Source: Chloroflexota bacterium (lineage in GTDB: Bacteria; Chloroflexota; Chloroflexia; Thermomicrobiales; UBA6265). From it: a stretch of 6,193 bases of DNA. Position numbers and translations under genes: made by a program. The notes below the pieces were generated by a model. That model was not told the DNA's origin. It saw only the letters and a list, made by a program, of their open reading frames with translations, and did not search any database. Every line of letters starts with the position of its first letter. Positions within the stretch are counted from its first letter, which is position 1. Of the stretch, positions 5,432-6,193 are shown one piece after another. Where the stretch lies: the NCBI GenBank assembly GCA_023392645.1, contig JAEVYR010000195.1, positions 1 to 6,193 of the forward strand, read 5' to 3'.

Positions 5432-6105
5432 GCACCCGGCGCAAATCCCTGGCGCGCGTGCGCGATGAACGCCTCGATCAACGTCAGGTCCTTCTCCCCA
5501 GCGATCTCGACGCCGCTGCTCACGTCGACACCACGCGGCGCGACCGCCTGAATCCCCTCGATGACATTGCCCGGGTTGAGGCCGCCCGCCAGTAGCGCGG
5601 GCCAGCGCGATGCCAGGTGCGTCGCCAGCGACCAGTCAGCCCGCATGCCCGTGCCGCCGTAGGCGCCGGCAACCTTCGCATCAATGTGTATCGCGGCAGC
5701 CGGTCGCGGCTGGTCCATCCATGAATCGGCAAGGCGATCGAGCGCATCGGCGTCCATGCCGGCCCCGACGTGGATCGTCTTGATCACCGGAATGTCAATC
5801 TCCGTCAGGATGTCCGGGGTCTCGTCGCCGCTGAGCTGGACGATGTCCAGCGCGCCTTCATCGACGAAACGCCGTATCTCGGTGGCGCTGGCGTTGACGG
5901 TGACGCCGACAAGCGCCGGTGGCCGCACGATGCCGCTCAGCACCGTCTCGCGGACCTCCCGCACGAACGACGGAGCGACCTGCCGCCGGCTCTCGGCGAG
6001 GATGAATCCGAGCGCGTCGGCCCCGCCGAGCGCCGCGGTTCGCGCGGCCTCGATGGTGCGCAGCCCGCAAATCTTCACGATCCGGCCGGATTCGACGTCA
6101 AGCAT
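5425..6105 (-). CDS. trpF: Phosphoribosylanthranilate isomerase
   Basis: TrpF isomerises N-(5-phosphoribosyl)anthranilate to CdRP, the third step from chorismate to tryptophan, using a (beta/alpha)8 barrel in the cytoplasm. With the ATG at 6105 the product has 226 residues, normal for the monofunctional enzyme. The catalytic base Cys13 sits in KICGL (11-15) and the general acid is probably Asp142 in HIDAK. GGADALGFI (27-35), VGVTVN (66-71), VQLSGDE (89-95), GGTG (150-153), LAGGLNPGNV (172-181) and GVDVSSGVE (192-200, phosphate binding) are family motifs. In-frame GTG codons at 6111 (with GAGG 7 nt upstream) and 6129 are alternative starts, adding 2 or 8 residues. I prefer the ATG because it overlaps the trpC stop as ATGCTTGA, which suits translational coupling; GTG 6111 has the better-spaced ribosome site. 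The stop overlaps the end of the convergent regulator gene by 7 nt. Confidence 0.97.
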   Translation of the reverse strand: MLDVESGRIVKICGLRTIEAARTAALGGADALGFILAESRRQVAPSFVREVRETVLSGIVRPPALVGVTVNASATEIRRFVDEGALDIVQLSGDETPDILTEIDIPVIKTIHVGAGMDADALDRLADSWMDQPRPAAAIHIDAKVAGAYGGTGMRADWSLATHLASRWPALLAGGLNPGNVIEGIQAVAPRGVDVSSGVEIAGEKDLTLIEAFIAHARQGFAPGAY

Positions 6106-6193
6106 CGCCACGCGCCCGCCTCGGCACACCGGCGATCTCCCGAACCGCCGCCGCCCGATCCTGCTGGAGGATCAGCGATTCCCCGACCAGTAC
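6098..6193 (-). CDS. trpC: Indole-3-glycerol phosphate synthase, C-terminal end (5' part outside window)
   Basis: Only the last 31 codons and the TGA are in the window. They read VLVGESLILQQDRAAAVREI and a short tail. VLVGESL followed some ten residues later by AAVRE is the usual C-terminal end of TrpC, where the conserved GES helps hold the substrate phosphate. The enzyme turns CdRP, the product of TrpF, into indole-3-glycerol phosphate. The frame overlaps trpF by 8 nt in the same direction, as expected for a trpC-trpF operon. The call rests on a short segment plus this context. Confidence 0.85.
   Translation of the reverse strand, partial: VLVGESLILQQDRAAAVREIAGVPRRARGDA

Overview
This GC-rich window looks like ordinary chromosome from a high-GC bacterium. 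Six gene products, two of them cut by the window edges, can be named or placed in a family, and one hypothetical can be tentatively placed. The lineage cannot be fixed from sequence alone. The eukaryote-like (type 2) IleRS tail, the E. coli-type 447-residue ArgG and the ArsR-DUF2087 fusion are compatible with Chloroflexota (for example Thermomicrobia) or with Actinomycetota-like bacteria. This is a low-confidence guess. I see no mobile element, CRISPR array, tRNA, rRNA or phage gene.

Layout, plus strand: the 3' part of ileS (1-1146), then ychF (1304-2380), argG (2467-3810), a tightly spaced DUF4272-like hypothetical gene (3835-4554), and an ArsR-type regulator with a DUF2087-like tail (4751-5431). 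Minus strand, converging on the regulator: trpF (5425-6105) and the last codons of trpC (6098-6193). The trpC and trpF frames overlap by 8 nt, and the regulator and trpF overlap tail to tail by 7 nt. The genes serve translation (IleRS, YchF), arginine synthesis (ArgG) and tryptophan synthesis (TrpC, TrpF). The hypothetical gene is 24 nt after argG and is probably co-transcribed with it.

Non-coding parts: 1147-1303 holds an 8-bp GC-rich hairpin after ileS. The 86 nt before argG hold a strong Shine-Dalgarno sequence that fixes a GTG start. The 196 nt before the regulator are the richest regulatory stretch: a perfect TTGACA, an 8-bp hairpin, and an inverted repeat (TTCGATG/CATCGAA) that brackets a candidate -10 element and could be an autoregulatory operator. 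A 13-bp stem with one bulge lies inside the 3' end of the regulator gene, directly after the trpF stop.

I do not see a clear new multi-gene system. The items most worth a second look are the putative operator with the cysteine-free ArsR-DUF2087 protein, the hairpin embedded at the convergent junction, and the argG-linked DUF4272-like gene with a run of eight G just before its start.
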